Source: Plazaster borealis (taxonomy: Eukaryota; Echinodermata; Asteroidea; Forcipulatida; Labidiasteridae). Taken from it: 64,000 nt of DNA. The notes under the pieces were generated by a model that saw only the letters and a list, made by a program, of their open reading frames with translations, did not search any database and was not told the DNA's origin. Where the stretch lies: assembly GCA_021014325.1 (NCBI GenBank), contig CM037463.1, positions 6,889,001 through 6,953,000 on the forward strand, given 5' to 3'. The translations under genes were made by a program, and so were the position numbers. The number at the start of each line of letters is the position of its first letter. Positions within the stretch are counted from its first letter, which is position 1. Below are positions 40,501 through 47,736 of this stretch, one piece after another.

Positions 40501-43220
40501 CCTGTACTTCATCCTCACTCAGCTTCTCAGGTCACCTGGTGCACCCGCCGCCCATGGCCTGGACCCAACCGATGCCTTCTTTGTCCTGAATCCCTCCAAT
40601 GATCTTGCCAACACCCAGAAGACCTTCCAGAAGTGGTTTGAGAAGTGAGCTCTTATTCATTTTTATAACTATTGTAATTTTCCAGGTTTTAGGATTTTTT
40701 TTATAATACACAATTACCATCATACATCGATTGATCACACCCTGCAGGCCTCTCAAAGCATTCATTATTTGTATGACAGGTGTATAGAGTTATGTCACAA
40801 TGATAAGACCCATTTATATGGCACCTTGAAATGGTTAGGGATGAGAAATTTCAGACTTTTATCTGAATTCAGACTTTTTTGGGTCCGACTCGTGAAAAAT
40901 GTAGCTGTTATTTTCTCCATGTTTTAGAACATCCTGCTCTTTTATCTACTTGTTTTGTGGTGATGATACTGTTTCCAAAAGCTCATTGAAATGTATATTT
41001 TCAGGGATTATCAAAAGGTGGAAATGTCCTAAAATTTTTAGTAAGCAATGACTCTCACCCCTGACCAATTTACAAGGTGATATGAGGCAATCTGCAGCCA
41101 ACCATGCCAGAAAACAAAGGGGTGAAGCCTATCTCGTAAAGAAGAGTGCACTGGGTTCTTTTACGTGCATTACAAAACACATGGGACCTACGGCTTTACG
41201 TCCCATCCGAAGGACCAAGCAATTATGGTCAAGTGTTTTGCTCAAGGACACAAGTGCCATGACTGTGACCCGAACCCACAACCATTTGTTGAGTCCGGTG
41301 CACTAGACCACTTGACCTCAACACTCTTGCTTTCAAATTTCTTGACAGACACGCACTAACCAGAAAGACACAGTCATGTTTAAGTCCAATCCACTATTTT
41401 GTTCATATTGATAATTGTCATGTAAATACAGAACATATAAATAAAGTAAATCAAACAAAAGTTTTCTTCAAATATTTGCTGTGAGGACCATGCAAATGTA
41501 TCCGGTATCCCCAAGAGCCGTCAGAACTGCACAACTTCCAACTTGAATTTTCAACCACGTTGTAGTATAATCACAAACTGTTTTACGTGTTGACAGAAAG
41601 ATGACAAAACTCGTGAAAAGTCAAGACCTGTCAATGATAATTACGGGGTATTTATCAAAAGAATAACCTCCTCCAAGTCATCCACATTTAATAAATACAT
41701 GTTTTGATAAAAAAAAATACTTGAGCTTTTTAATGGTGTCCAAAGTGATCCCCCGATACCAGTTCTCAGCAAAAACAATCATCTCACTTGTTTGGGTTTT
41801 AGGGGGCATGTTTTTGTCAATTCGTTTGGTTAACATGTTCTTGTTTCCATCAACAGAGAAAATAACTGGAAGGGTGTGGTGGCTCGACCACCGACTAAAG
41901 ACGAATACAAGTTAGCTCTGACGGATCACCAACTGTTTGTGTAAGTATTACTACTTCTATGGAAATCGGTTCAGCTTGCCTGTTAATCTAAAAGCGCATT
42001 CGGCTTTTCATTACAGTATACATTTGATCTTTCATCAATTTGTTTTGATTTGATAGTTTCTGCGGCCATGGTAATGGACGAGAGTTCCTGACCGGAGATG
42101 ACATTCAGCGACTGAACTGCCGAGCAACGAGCCTCTTGATTGGCTGTAGCAGCGGTCGGCTCCATGTCACTGGTGCTCAGGAGGCCAGTGGAATGGTTCT
42201 CAACTACCTTGTTGCAGAATGGTAAGTACAAGAAATTTGTTTCATATAAAATTTAAGCTTGAAATTTCTGTCACAACATTGATATGTAGTGAGATTCAAA
42301 ATGTGTGTACAATGTTCCCCCCCCCCCACATGACACTTACAAGAGAGTGGACCATTTCATAATAAACATAATACTTTATATACTTCGTTCTTATACAGTG
42401 CAGATATCATAGTAGCTAGATCAAGGCGGTTTACAACATTATTATCCCAGGCATACTTAGACCAATCCTAACACTTTCTCAACTCCCTGGGGGAGCTTAC
42501 AACACCAAGCTTAGCACTAAGGGGTTAATCCAACAAAATGTCGTCTCAGACCTCTCGAGTTCCAAGTTTGTACTCCTGGGTAATAAGAAAAGCATTTATG
42601 GTTAAGTGCCTTGCAATAAGGACATAAGTGCAGAGATCTTCTCAGGTTTTTTCAAAATTGTGGGGCATTGTGGGACAATATTTTCTACTTGGTGTTTTTC
42701 TTGGTTTTCAAAGCCCTACTGTGCAATCTGGAGCATTCTATCTACCGTATTCCAAAAAAAAATATTAGTTATTTATTTTGTTGCGTATCGGCTGAAATTT
42801 TCACGTATTGGCACTCAATTCGCGCGTTTCGACCCGATACGCTAGCTTGTGCATGGGGAGAACCCTGAAGTGTCATGACTAAGAATCAAACCCACACTCC
42901 AATGATTCAGCCATCAGTACTTAAGGCACTAGACCGCTCGGCCACGACACGCAACTTTACAAATCTGATTTTCTTGTTCTCTTCACAGTCCATGCCTCGT
43001 AGCCAATCTGTGGGACGTCACCGACCGTGACATTGACCGTTTCCTGGAGCAACTCCTGAGGTCATGGCTGGCCGGTGATGAAAGCGGCAGCCAGAGGAGT
43101 TTGTTGGACTACATGAGCGAGGCAAGAAGAGCATGTAAACTACAGTACCTGATAGGAGCATCACCCGTTGTGTACGGTCTCCCTGTGTATCTCAACCACA
43201 AGGTCAATGGTGGGGTATGA
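19458..43220 (+). CDS. ESPL1: Separase (separin), complete gene, 22 coding exons
   Basis: Separase is the clan CD cysteine protease that cleaves the cohesin kleisin RAD21/SCC1 at anaphase. It is held inactive by securin and by cyclin B-CDK1. Coding exons: 19458-19529, 19837-21322, 21743-21885, 23180-23382, 23850-23957, 27271-27411, 27839-28010, 28766-29047, 30901-31155, 31972-32290, 32762-32924, 33421-35591 (or 35567), 35870-36080, 36906-37120, 37551-37681, 38417-38554, 38970-39137, 39804-39983, 40433-40644, 41857-41940, 42057-42221, 42989-43220. All introns are GT-AG and all phases match, giving 2,416 codons against 2,120 in human. Residues 1-1200 are the helical TPR/HEAT-like region. Residues about 1440-1840 are a basic, disordered linker with ExxR sites, including DVEVLR at 1798-1803. 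The protease domain follows, with His2289 in CGHGNG and Cys2315 in LIGCSS. The C-terminal exon carries NLWDVTDRDIDR. I see no frameshift or missing catalytic residue. Confidence 0.97.
19837..21322 (+). CDS. ESPL1: Separase coding exon 2 (residues 25-520), N-terminal helical region
   Basis: This is a very large exon, 1,486 nt. The acceptor is TTTTTTCAG and it ends TTAG before GTACGT (phase 1). It encodes a Leu/Ala/Cys-rich all-helical stretch with no motif beyond that expected for the separase superhelix, ending NEHRWLG. The frame stays open past the donor to 21564, but that part is repeat DNA in the intron. Confidence 0.93.
21415..21583. mobile_element. Dispersed repeat, AGGCCTGATACTTC family (in separase intron 2)
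   Basis: It begins AAGGCCTGATACTTCG, contains AAAGGGCACCAAGGCAATGA, and ends in a TATCATACCTG terminus. It extends the open frame beyond exon 2, which explains the unrelated residues there. Confidence 0.75.
21743..21885 (+). CDS. ESPL1: Separase coding exon 3
   Basis: 143 nt, acceptor TTTTCCTAG, donor GTATAT. It encodes TNAYNFGLMCYKKQWYTEAV, a helix-turn-helix repeat whose NLAY.FY-like pattern is conserved in vertebrate separase. It enters in phase 1 and leaves in phase 0. Confidence 0.92.
21917..22255. mobile_element. Dispersed element with AGGGCTCGAA termini (copy 2)
   Basis: It starts AGGGCTCGAATTTGGG and ends GTAAATTTCGAGCCCT, inside separase intron 3. CAAGACCGCAG near the left and CAAGACCGCCGG near the right show a mirrored body. 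Confidence 0.8.
23180..23382 (+). CDS. ESPL1: Separase coding exon 4
   Basis: 203 nt between ACCGAACAG and GTTAGG. It encodes VQLFSKYELLVDCQRKAGQY, a TPR-like repeat. Human separase has LQVESLKKLGKQ at the matching place. It leaves in phase 2 (AG|G Arg codon). Confidence 0.92.
23850..23957 (+). CDS. ESPL1: Separase coding exon 5
   Basis: 108 nt, acceptor TTCTTACAG, donor GTACTG. It encodes a helical segment including LVSKLLELELSIYKSQR. A 3.3-kb repeat-bearing intron follows. Confidence 0.9.
24951..25101. mobile_element. Dispersed repeat, AGGCCTGATACTTC family (in separase intron 5)
   Basis: Both termini are intact: AGGCCTGATACTTC at left and AAGTATCAGGCAT at right, 151 bp apart. The body contains GGGCACCAAGGCAATGG. 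Confidence 0.8.
25628..25750 (-). mobile_element. tRNA-like SINE fragment (separase intron 5)
   Basis: On the minus strand GTTGGTCTAGTGGTCAAGA resembles an A box and GGGGTTCGAATCCCATC a B box, as in tRNA-Glu/Asp type heads. Related sequence follows at about 25840-25950 and at 59788-59930. The acceptor stem is not paired, so it is not a tRNA gene. Confidence 0.7.
26159..26195. repeat. ATT microsatellite
   Basis: A run of imperfect ATT/TATT units inside separase intron 5. It is followed by low-complexity CAAACAAA-type sequence to about 26640. Confidence 0.8.
27005..27178 (-). repeat. Dispersed repeat with tRNA-like segment (copy 1)
   Basis: It shares GTTTACG, CCAGGGATCACACCCAAG and AAGCCATTCAACCTGTAACT with the inverted copy at 57545-57830, which carries a CTCAGTTGGTAGAGTACTGG A-box-like segment. 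Confidence 0.65.
27271..27411 (+). CDS. ESPL1: Separase coding exon 6
   Basis: 141 nt, acceptor TGACACTCAG, donor GTATGC inside the Trp codon (TG|C after splicing gives Cys). It encodes YETTVEQYAVVCDLLGLYG, matching the human segment around FNIICDLLEL. A minus-strand SINE begins about 40 nt after the donor. Confidence 0.92.
27453..27697 (-). mobile_element. tRNA-derived SINE (separase intron 6)
   Basis: Read on the minus strand it has the head GCGTGTCGTGGCCGAGCGGA (A box), a B box GGGTTCGAGTCCCGG, then a body with CAGGGGTAATAATGTTGG and GAAGCGCTTTGAGACGCCC, and a (TTAT)n-like tail. It is antisense to separase. Confidence 0.88.
27839..28010 (+). CDS. ESPL1: Separase coding exon 7
   Basis: 172 nt, acceptor TTCTGTTCCAG, donor GTAGATGG. 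It encodes a Gln-rich LQQQEQQQDSS loop and LLATAYFWLYICDSEANQ, matching human QALLWLYICTLEAK. The 18-bp minisatellite starts 24 nt into the following intron. Confidence 0.94.
28035..28340 (+). repeat. 18-bp minisatellite, about 17 copies (separase intron 7)
   Basis: The consensus unit is GATAACCATTCAATTTGT. The first two copies read ACTATTCAACTT and are the most diverged. It starts 24 nt after the exon 7 donor. Because 18 is a multiple of 3, three frames stay open across it. None is supported as coding. Confidence 0.95.
28766..29047 (+). CDS. ESPL1: Separase coding exon 8
   Basis: 282 nt, acceptor TTTTTTCAG, donor GTAAGAG. Its C-terminal part, LDRALDIWSDL, parallels human CLDQALALWKELL. Phase 0 on both sides. 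Confidence 0.93.
29359..29585 (-). mobile_element. Composite repeat with tRNA-like head (separase intron 8)
   Basis: The left part (GATTTCACAAAGCACTAAGA, CATCTTAAGATGA) matches an inverted copy at about 56350-56495. The right part, on the minus strand, resembles a SINE head: GTGTTGTGGCCAAGCGGTAT, with a decayed B box. Confidence 0.55.
30439..30775 (-). mobile_element. tRNA-derived SINE (separase intron 8)
   Basis: The minus-strand head is GCGTGTTGTGGCTGAGCTGT and the B-box-like part is GGGTTCGAGTGTTAG. The body contains CAGAGGTAATAATAATGTTC. It is the same family as the copy in intron 6 and in the same orientation. Confidence 0.88.
30901..31155 (+). CDS. ESPL1: Separase coding exon 9
   Basis: 255 nt, acceptor CTAAACCCAG, donor GTAAGG. 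It encodes IQALSLLVRLAITNSS and a second helical repeat ending CYVLLGSLK. Phase 0 on both sides. A 40-bp tandem duplication starts 2 nt into the intron. Confidence 0.93.
31158..31237 (+). repeat. 40-bp tandem duplication at the exon 9 donor
   Basis: AAGGCTTTTGTGATTCAAGG begins at 31158 and again at 31198, with one or two differences. Copy 1 starts inside the GTAAGG donor. In copy 2 the matching bases are GAAAGG, so no second donor is created. Confidence 0.9.
31972..32290 (+). CDS. ESPL1: Separase coding exon 10
   Basis: 319 nt, acceptor TTTTTCTAACAG, donor GTAATT (phase 1). It encodes REFESLLGKVLQLQSNKRRS and a segment with LSPLELRAEAMRLQ, parallel to the human region with WYLLRVQVLQLV. Confidence 0.92.
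32338..32640. mobile_element. Dispersed repeat (separase intron 10), pair with 63745-63990
   Basis: It shares TGCTGATTTATAGGCAAAA, AAAAGTCACCTGTGAAAGTT and CGGACACCACAGAAATTT with the copy at the right end of the window. Confidence 0.75.
32762..32924 (+). CDS. ESPL1: Separase coding exon 11
   Basis: 163 nt, acceptor TTAATGGCCAG, donor GTCAGC (phase 2). It encodes LQSLYEVSSLYLEQGCIREA and ends DKFMLPRR. Human has [20 protein letters not shown] then QIPRQCALF here, so the alignment is clear. Confidence 0.93.
33421..35591 (+). CDS. ESPL1: Separase coding exon 12, disordered linker with self-cleavage-type sites
   Basis: This is the largest exon (2,171 nt). It begins by completing human-like CVAFLLQLSNL. 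It then has an acidic run (EDDDDDD), a conserved LSH..DCFCVSC motif (Cys1219, 1221, 1224), more helices, and from about residue 1440 a Lys/Arg/Ser/Thr-rich linker. The linker carries a CDK-type SPVK site at Ser1532, an AT-hook-like KRGRKP stretch, and ExxR motifs (NVETLR 1672-1677, EIEIPR 1754-1759, DVEVLR 1798-1803). DVEVLR lies 512 residues before the catalytic Cys, close to the spacing of the human autocleavage site. Two donors are possible: GTGAGT after 35567 and GTCAGT after 35591. Both keep phase 1. Confidence 0.94.
35648..35748. repeat. 52-bp direct duplication (separase intron 12)
   Basis: TTTGCATTTATATCTGCTCA followed by CATCGTTTGGGATATTTTAT occurs twice in tandem with one substitution. 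Confidence 0.85.
35870..36080 (+). CDS. ESPL1: Separase coding exon 13
   Basis: 211 nt, acceptor TCTTTACAG, donor GTAATT (phase 2). It encodes YRRVCQLLAMCLSDRHPER and TLRHQKLSSLAKKIK, matching human LYAHLCRFLALCLGHRDP and RHQLLTHLHR. It marks the start of the conserved C-terminal half. Confidence 0.95.
36423..36806 (-). mobile_element. tRNA-derived SINE (separase intron 13)
   Basis: On the minus strand the head is TGTGTCGTGGCCGAGCGGCC and the B box GGGTTCGAGTCCCGGG. The body includes GGTTGGCTGCAGATTGCTGC and ends in an ATTATTATCAAA tail. Confidence 0.88.
36906..37120 (+). CDS. ESPL1: Separase coding exon 14
   Basis: 215 nt, acceptor GAATTTTTCAG, donor GTAAAC (phase 1). It encodes a basic start (KKQKKKLDLDS) and a region matching the human stretch with RLFSF and LIPSG. 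Its end QNVLPEG feeds into exon 15. Confidence 0.93.
37551..37681 (+). CDS. ESPL1: Separase coding exon 15, start of pseudo-caspase subdomain
   Basis: 131 nt, acceptor GTGTGTACAG, donor GTAAGG. It encodes WTVCIMSVVSSSISPAGTL, equivalent to human [20 protein letters not shown]. This is the first beta strand of the caspase-like fold. Confidence 0.95.
37972..38142. mobile_element. MITE, CAATTTCATAG/GCTTAAGC family (separase intron 15)
   Basis: The right terminus CCCTATGAAATTTGGCCC is intact. The left end is trimmed to AAAGCACAAAAAATTGC. The internal ACCATCTGTGACTGGTGCCC is shared with 62708-62892. Confidence 0.8.
38417..38554 (+). CDS. ESPL1: Separase coding exon 16
   Basis: 138 nt, acceptor TTTGTCACAG, donor GTACGA. 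It carries the signature KKAWWTCRQQLDER (Trp2058-Trp2059). Human has KREWWTGRLALDHR. Phase 0 on both sides. Confidence 0.95.
38642..38802. mobile_element. MITE with TAGACCTTATGCAT ends (separase intron 16)
   Basis: Left TAGACCTTATGCATTGACG, right TATGCATACGGTCTA. GGCCAATGAACAACTTCCCT inside is shared with an interrupted copy at 54364-54742. Confidence 0.75.
38808..38900 (+). mobile_element. tRNA-like SINE fragment (separase intron 16, sense)
   Basis: GGTTGTCCAGCGGTTTAAGA resembles an A box and GTGGGTTCGAATCCCACT a perfect B box/T arm. It lies 70 bp upstream of the exon 17 acceptor and lacks a paired acceptor stem. Confidence 0.65.
38970..39137 (+). CDS. ESPL1: Separase coding exon 17
   Basis: 168 nt, acceptor TTAATTTCAG, donor GTTGGT. 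It encodes LTEAMEETLLGQWKGLVLG, matching human SLEKSVLGCWKGLLL. A tRNA-like repeat on the same strand lies just upstream in intron 16. Confidence 0.95.
39199..39390. repeat. Direct duplication of ~80 bp (separase intron 17)
   Basis: TCAACCCTCCTACT, CAATATCATCC.CATGG and TTTTGAATGATAGAT occur in the same order at 39193-39275 and 39309-39390. Confidence 0.85.
39804..39983 (+). CDS. ESPL1: Separase coding exon 18
   Basis: 180 nt, acceptor ACCCCAACAG, donor GTACGT. It ends REPVILILDK, matching human SHLVLVLDK at the second core strand. Phase 0 on both sides. Confidence 0.94.
40060..40400 (-). mobile_element. tRNA-derived SINE (separase intron 18)
   Basis: The minus-strand head is GGCGTGTTGTGGCTGAGCGG, B box GATTCGATTCCCGG, and the tail AATAACAATAAC runs into 40060. 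It ends about 30 bp before the exon 19 acceptor. Confidence 0.9.
40433..40644 (+). CDS. ESPL1: Separase coding exon 19
   Basis: 212 nt, acceptor TTCATCCACAG, donor GTGAGC (phase 2). It carries QIQQLPWESIPILR and FFVLNPSNDLANTQ, the separase family LPWES and Y(V)LNP..NL signatures. Confidence 0.96.
40690..41335 (-). mobile_element. tRNA-derived SINE, interrupted (separase intron 19)
   Basis: The tail-side part (40690-40840) and head-side part (41085-41335) match the intron 13 copy. About 240 bp of unrelated AT-rich sequence separates them, so something inserted into it or two copies abut. Confidence 0.75.
41857..41940 (+). CDS. ESPL1: Separase coding exon 20
   Basis: 84 nt, acceptor TTCCATCAACAG, donor GTAAGT (phase 2). 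It encodes NNWKGVVARPPTKDEYKLAL and DHQLFV, the strand leading into the catalytic His. Human has GWRGVVG and KHDLYIY. Confidence 0.95.
42057..42221 (+). CDS. ESPL1: Separase coding exon 21, catalytic His and Cys
   Basis: 165 nt, acceptor GATTTGATAG, donor GTAAGT (phase 2). It encodes FCGHGNGREFLTGDDIQRL with catalytic His2289 (42067-42069) and SLLIGCSSGRL with catalytic Cys2315 (42145-42147). The 26-residue spacing equals human H2003 to C2029. One exon carries the complete dyad. Confidence 0.98.
42380..42955 (-). mobile_element. tRNA-derived SINE, interrupted (separase intron 21)
   Basis: The head GCGTGTCGTGGCCGAGCGGT (minus) lies next to the exon 22 acceptor. The body resembles the intron 18 copy. 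About 230 bp between 42633 and 42865 is foreign to the family. Confidence 0.8.
42989..43220 (+). CDS. ESPL1: Separase coding exon 22, C-terminus and stop
   Basis: 232 nt, acceptor CTCTTCACAG, stop TGA 43218-43220. It carries ANLWDVTDRDIDRFLEQLL (nearly identical to human through DRDIDR), then LQYLIGASPVVYGLPVYL and a short NHKVNGGV tail. Human ends GLPVSLR, so the gene is complete. Confidence 0.97.
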
Positions 43221-43580
43221 CCAGATTAGGTCTATCCCACTACCAACAGGAAAGTATTTTTGACCACTGGGAAAAGCTCTAGCAATGAAAGACTACCAAT
43301 TGGAAGCCCGGTCTTACACTTTTTAGGTCTATTGGTTCCAACAGGAAGATGTTATATCTGGGAGTTGAAGGCATTGCATGGTGAGGTATCAATGTATATT
43401 GGGTTTGCGGCTACTTTGCTGTGTAGATTTTGATCGTTGAGTTCTCAAAGAGCAATCTTTGAGTTCTCAAAGAGCAAAATCTACACAGCAAAGTAGATAA
43501 ACACATGGTGTTACCGCAAACCGAATATACAAGATGTTATATCCTTTTAAAGACAACAAAATGTGTTCATTATTAATAAA
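43221..43580 (+). other. Separase 3' UTR region up to first AATAAA
   Basis: The first AATAAA after the stop is at 43575-43580. In between lies a hairpin element (43394-43530). Later AATAAA sequences near 45259 and 45284 would allow a longer UTR. The actual cleavage site cannot be placed from sequence alone. Confidence 0.4.
43394..43530. repeat. Hairpin (inverted-repeat) element after separase stop
   Basis: The outer arms are TATATTGGGTTTGCGG and its near-complement. The inner arms are CTACTTTGCTGTGTAGA and its exact complement. The right arm has an extra AACACATGGTGTTA insertion. The loop holds a doubled GAGTTCTCAAAGAGCAA. It looks like a MITE and would fold as RNA if the 3' UTR includes it. 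Confidence 0.7.
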
Positions 43581-43597
43581 CACATTTTTCTATTAGA

Positions 43598-43667
43598 TCT
43601 TTAATCTTGAATTTTGGGGATGAGTTGTTTTAAAAACAACTTATTCCCCCGAGTTCAAGATTAAAGT
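43598..43667. repeat. Second hairpin downstream of separase
   Basis: CTTTAATCTTGAA on the left pairs with TTCAAGATTAAAG on the right around a TTGTTTTAAAAACAA core. It may be part of the same dispersed element as the hairpin just upstream. Confidence 0.6.
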
Positions 43668-44631
43668 TAGCCATTTTTGTGTATAAATGTATTGCATTTG
43701 TTCATAGTTCCTTCCTATTTTTAATTGGTTTGGTAATGTCCCTGATCAACCAGTTAGTCACAATTATCACTGTTGTGTAACATCCAAGAATCTAATAACT
43801 TACTGACCAGTACATACCCAGTTTCATAGAGTTGCCAAACAAGGTAAAACCATTTTTAAATATCTCTATATCCATTCTGTTCTCCCTCATGGAAACAAAA
43901 AACAGCATTGATTATTTTGTTTATTAGTCAATTTCATTTATCTTGGTTTTTTTCTTTTTAACACAGCCTTTCATTCCTTTAAAGATGAAGTTTAATTTCA
44001 AAAAATTAATCTTAAACAATACATGACCTTTGACCTTTCAGTGCACTTAAACTATTTCTATATAACGTCACACTATTGAGAAAAGTGATGAATATTTTTA
44101 TGAAGCCATTTGTTAGTTTACTGTAGAATCTTTACGAATGTACAGAAATACTTTCAATTGAGAAAAGACATTTGTAAACTAAAAAATACACTTTATATAA
44201 AAAATAGTCGGATTTTTGAATGAGGGAAAATTTGAAGCAATAATATTACAAGGAATTCATGTACAAAACACATTTTGTAAGATAAATAATCAATTTGTAC
44301 GAGAGTCACTTTACAAAATACATCAAAAGGACTTAATTGAACAGATGGAATCAATGGTTTGGGGAAACTAGTTTAAGTCAGAAAAAAAAACTTGTTTTAA
44401 CAGTGTCTATTCCTGTCTTCAGTTCGTACATTCTGTGCATGATTCTACACGCTCTCATCCATTTTGTTATTATCGTAACAAATTCTATTGTAAAATTTGT
44501 TCTTTTTAAGGTGTTCCCAAATGCTTTAAATACAAAAACGTCACTGAAAATCTGGGTACACTTATTTTACAATTGATACTAGAATTCTTATACTTTCCTC
44601 TAATTAAATGTTGAATATCTTAACCCTTCTG

Positions 44632-44770
44632 AGCCAAGTTTCACTTAGCTGCTTAGAAGATATTATTTGCTAAGCAAAGATTTGTAGACACCAGTCACAA
44701 ACAGGAGTCATATATAGGATTTTAGCCGGTAACCGGACTATAGAAGTTTTTAATTGTATGAAATTGGTCT
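44632..44770. mobile_element. Degenerate MITE, CAATTTCATAG family
   Basis: GTTTCACTTAGCTGCTTAGA at left and GTATGAAATTGGTCT at right recall the family. The centre is diverged. Confidence 0.45.
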
Positions 44771-44833
44771 AGCATTGCATTAATTCACTGCATTACTTAC
44801 GATTTTCCCCACGATGCATTTTGTTGTAAAAGT

Positions 44834-45063
44834 TAAAGGAGGAATGTCGTCATGATCACAGCAACCCTGTGGCTGTACATGGAATTATGAACTCTAACCC
44901 AGTTACTGCACACAGGCACACTGGCCGTCACTTCACAAAGGGCGCCATCTATATTATACTTTGATGTGACGTCCTACATGCGCACGCAGTAACTAGGTCA
45001 GAGTTCATAATTCCATGTACAGCCACAGGGCTGTTATGATCATGACGACAGTCCCCTCTTTAA
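44834..45063. mobile_element. MITE with TGTCGTCATGATCA ends (copy 1)
   Basis: About 230 bp between the separase and SDR stops. AAAGGAGGAATGTCGTCATG and CCTGTGGCTGTACATGGAAT are mirrored at the right end. A related 174-bp copy is in SDR intron 1. Confidence 0.85.
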
Positions 45064-45429
45064 CACTCCTATATTTATTCTCACTGTTGACCAAATTCCA
45101 GGACCAATTTGATAAATTTACTAGAAAGTACTCTTGTGCCTGATAGAAAACTGTTTGTAAGAGAAACCGTAACTGATTTATCTCACTGTCTGTACACGAT
45201 TATAAATGTGATCTGTTTCGAAGTATTCTTTGTTGTGATGAAATGTTTAGCTTTAACTTGTTTAATAAATTAATTTATGGAACAAATAAAAATAATTTTA
45301 AAAAATTATAATAGTATCGATTTCTAGTCTGACAGTTCATGTTGACAAGTATCTCGCACCCATCAGTACTCTTTGATGGCACACAAATGTGACAATTTTT
45401 GTTGTTTAAAGCAAATGTACAACATTGGT

Positions 45430-45765
45430 AATTGTCAAAGACCAGTATCCAGACTTGATGTGACCCAAAATATACATGAAATAACAAACCTGTGAAAATT
45501 GAAGCTAAATCGGTCTTCGGAATCATGAGAAAACAGTAAAAAAAAACCATATATTTTACACTGTTTTCAAACATCGGATTTTATCACCAGTGATGAAGAC
45601 TAATTGTTATACTCATTTCCTAAAAACCAAGTTTTATAGCATTTCAGGCAAAACTATTTCAAGGGAAGTTTTCCACCATGACCATCTTTATAACATGTAA
45701 GTTATGTGCAAATCTGTGAACATTTATATTTTCATCCTTACCAATGTGGTACACACCCTTTAAGG
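45430..45765. mobile_element. Dispersed repeat, pair with 52180-52535
   Basis: It shares AACAAACCTGTGAAA, TTTTCAAACATCG and GTAAGTTATGTG.. then TCTGTGAACATTT with the second copy, in the same orientation. It includes a TTTTATCACCAGTGATGAA palindrome. Confidence 0.75.
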
Positions 45766-47227
45766 CCAGATAAACATGGTAAAAGAGGACTTGGTAAAGT
45801 TGATGCTCTAGTATATGTTTCTGGTTTTCCGTTTATATCTGCAAATACAAGAAGACGGGCTAAAATATCAAATGGTGTTTCTCCGTCTTCGTCCAGAATT
45901 TGAATAACTCAATAATTAACAATAAAATACAAATGAAGAATATTGAATAGTAAACATTCAAAATGGAACATCTACAAAGCCAAGGAAACTCAGATGGGAC
46001 TGGTTCTTTCCAAAAGTTTGATAATGGCTGCCATCTTGGAATTATGAAAGTGGATTCATTCATACCACTTTATGTATAGCCTGACAGAACCATAGTTTGA
46101 TAAATACATGTAGTATAACCAAACTAACTTGTTTAGCTAAGCCATACAAAACGACCATAAGGTATTACGGTAGACTGTATGACACAAATCGTACACACAT
46201 CAATACATGTTTCGTCACTGATGCCAAGAACTGACACAAATTACAAACAAAACCTTCTTTTCTTTTTTTCTTAGTTTTAATTTGTTTACATGTTTATTAT
46301 TATTTTATTTTTTTTATTCTGGGGTAACCTTTCAGTGCAACACTGTTTTTCAAAGGTGCCCAGCAATTACAAACATTCATTAATATAACAAAACTATAAA
46401 TTTGTACGAGACAATCATGTACAAAGATATTACAGAGAATATAAACAATCAATAGAGGGTGAGGCAAGGTCGATAAAATCAATACCTTGCAGTAAAAACC
46501 CAAGGACAATTAAAAACATTTTTGAAAATCCTGTTTGCTTCTTCTTTTTCTTTTTCTTTTTTCACAAACTGCCACTCATCTTTCTTCCTGTATTGCTCAA
46601 ATATCTAGGACTTAAAACAGTCAAAAACGGCAAATTTATCAAGTTCAAAGCATCAAGTGTCCACAATGAGAAACCAATTGAAAACTCTAAAGTTTTGAAG
46701 GATAGTGGTGTTTTAAAAAGTGTACGCCACTTTCTTTGATAGCTAGTTTTTACTAATATGTTTTACTAATATGTTTGTGGCGTCAGTGACGGTTTGTATG
46801 GGTAGGGGGTGTGGGTTATGGGTAGGGCAGGGTAGCAATTGCAACAGTAATATTAAATAATTGTTTTAATGGTTGTATACATGCACAATATGTGACCAAT
46901 ATTGTAGCATTGTAACATTCCATTGTTAGTCATTTAAAAAAAAAAAAAAATTAAATCCGCACATCTTGAAACCAGGCCTAGCACAGCTTGGTTACAATAG
47001 CTGCACAACTATTTTTTTGAAAACGTTAAATCAATGACCAAAGCTCAAACAAGTTTCTTGCCAAGGTCACCAAAACATGCCCAAGATAAATAATTTGTAC
47101 ATAGACACAGAGAAAGAAGCTATAGGTGTTTCACTTCATCAGAACCTGCATTTTATTGAAATCATTCTGTATAATTGAAGGAAAGTTAATTGTTAATTAT
47201 AAAAAGTTTTAGCGGTTTTGTATCAGT
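45766..47227. other. Non-coding DNA between separase and SDR genes
   Basis: AT-rich, with no exon recognised. It contains a short YY1-like inverted pair (ATAATGGCTGCCATCTTGG, about 46020). The SDR 3' UTR probably ends near 47130. Confidence 0.4.
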
Positions 47228-47445
47228 GTTATTATTATTTATGAGACACGTTTTTGAAGTTTTTAAATTATGAGACCCACCTTGTACAGGTTTACAGCAG
47301 CCACTGCCAGAAACACCGGGGCAAACCCCTTCTCTTAGCGATACGTGTAACTGGGTTCTTTTAGGTGCATTACACAACACACAGGACCCACGGCTTTACG
47401 TCCAATCCGAAGGACGAAGCAATAATGGTCAAGTGTCCTGCTTAA
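47228..47445 (-). mobile_element. Truncated SINE (3' of the SDR gene)
   Basis: ATTATTATTTATGAGAC tail and GCCAGAAACACCGGGG body match the intron 13/19 copies. The tRNA-like head is missing. Confidence 0.7.
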
Positions 47446-47518
47446 TATCAATCAAACTATAATTTTCTCCTTTTGGCTTATTAGTTCACAGGAAAAACCT
47501 TTTCTTGTGACAGAGCTT

Positions 47519-47736
47519 TTAATTATGACATACTGGCTCAGGCTCTATCCAGTAAAGGATGAAGTCGGTTATCCATGGAGGTATCATCGACAGAGGTTTG
47601 AAGATAAATTTGATGTCATTTCCAGGTATGTAGCGTCGCCAGGGCCAGCGGGCACAGAGGGCGTGCTCCATGGCATCAGTGACTAGATGACAGGACGGAG
47701 AACATTTGTCTATAACCATCTCAATCTTTGAAAGTG
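47519..47736 (-). CDS. SDR9C-like gene, coding exon 4 and stop
   Basis: 218 nt, acceptor TTTTGTCTTAG. It encodes LSKIEMVIDKCSPSCHLVTD, MEHALCARWPWRRYIPGND and an amphipathic C-terminus WITDFILYWIEPEP, the usual RDH16-like end. A tttatt (AATAAA on this strand) at 47152-47157 is a possible poly(A) signal 362 nt past the stop. Confidence 0.92.
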
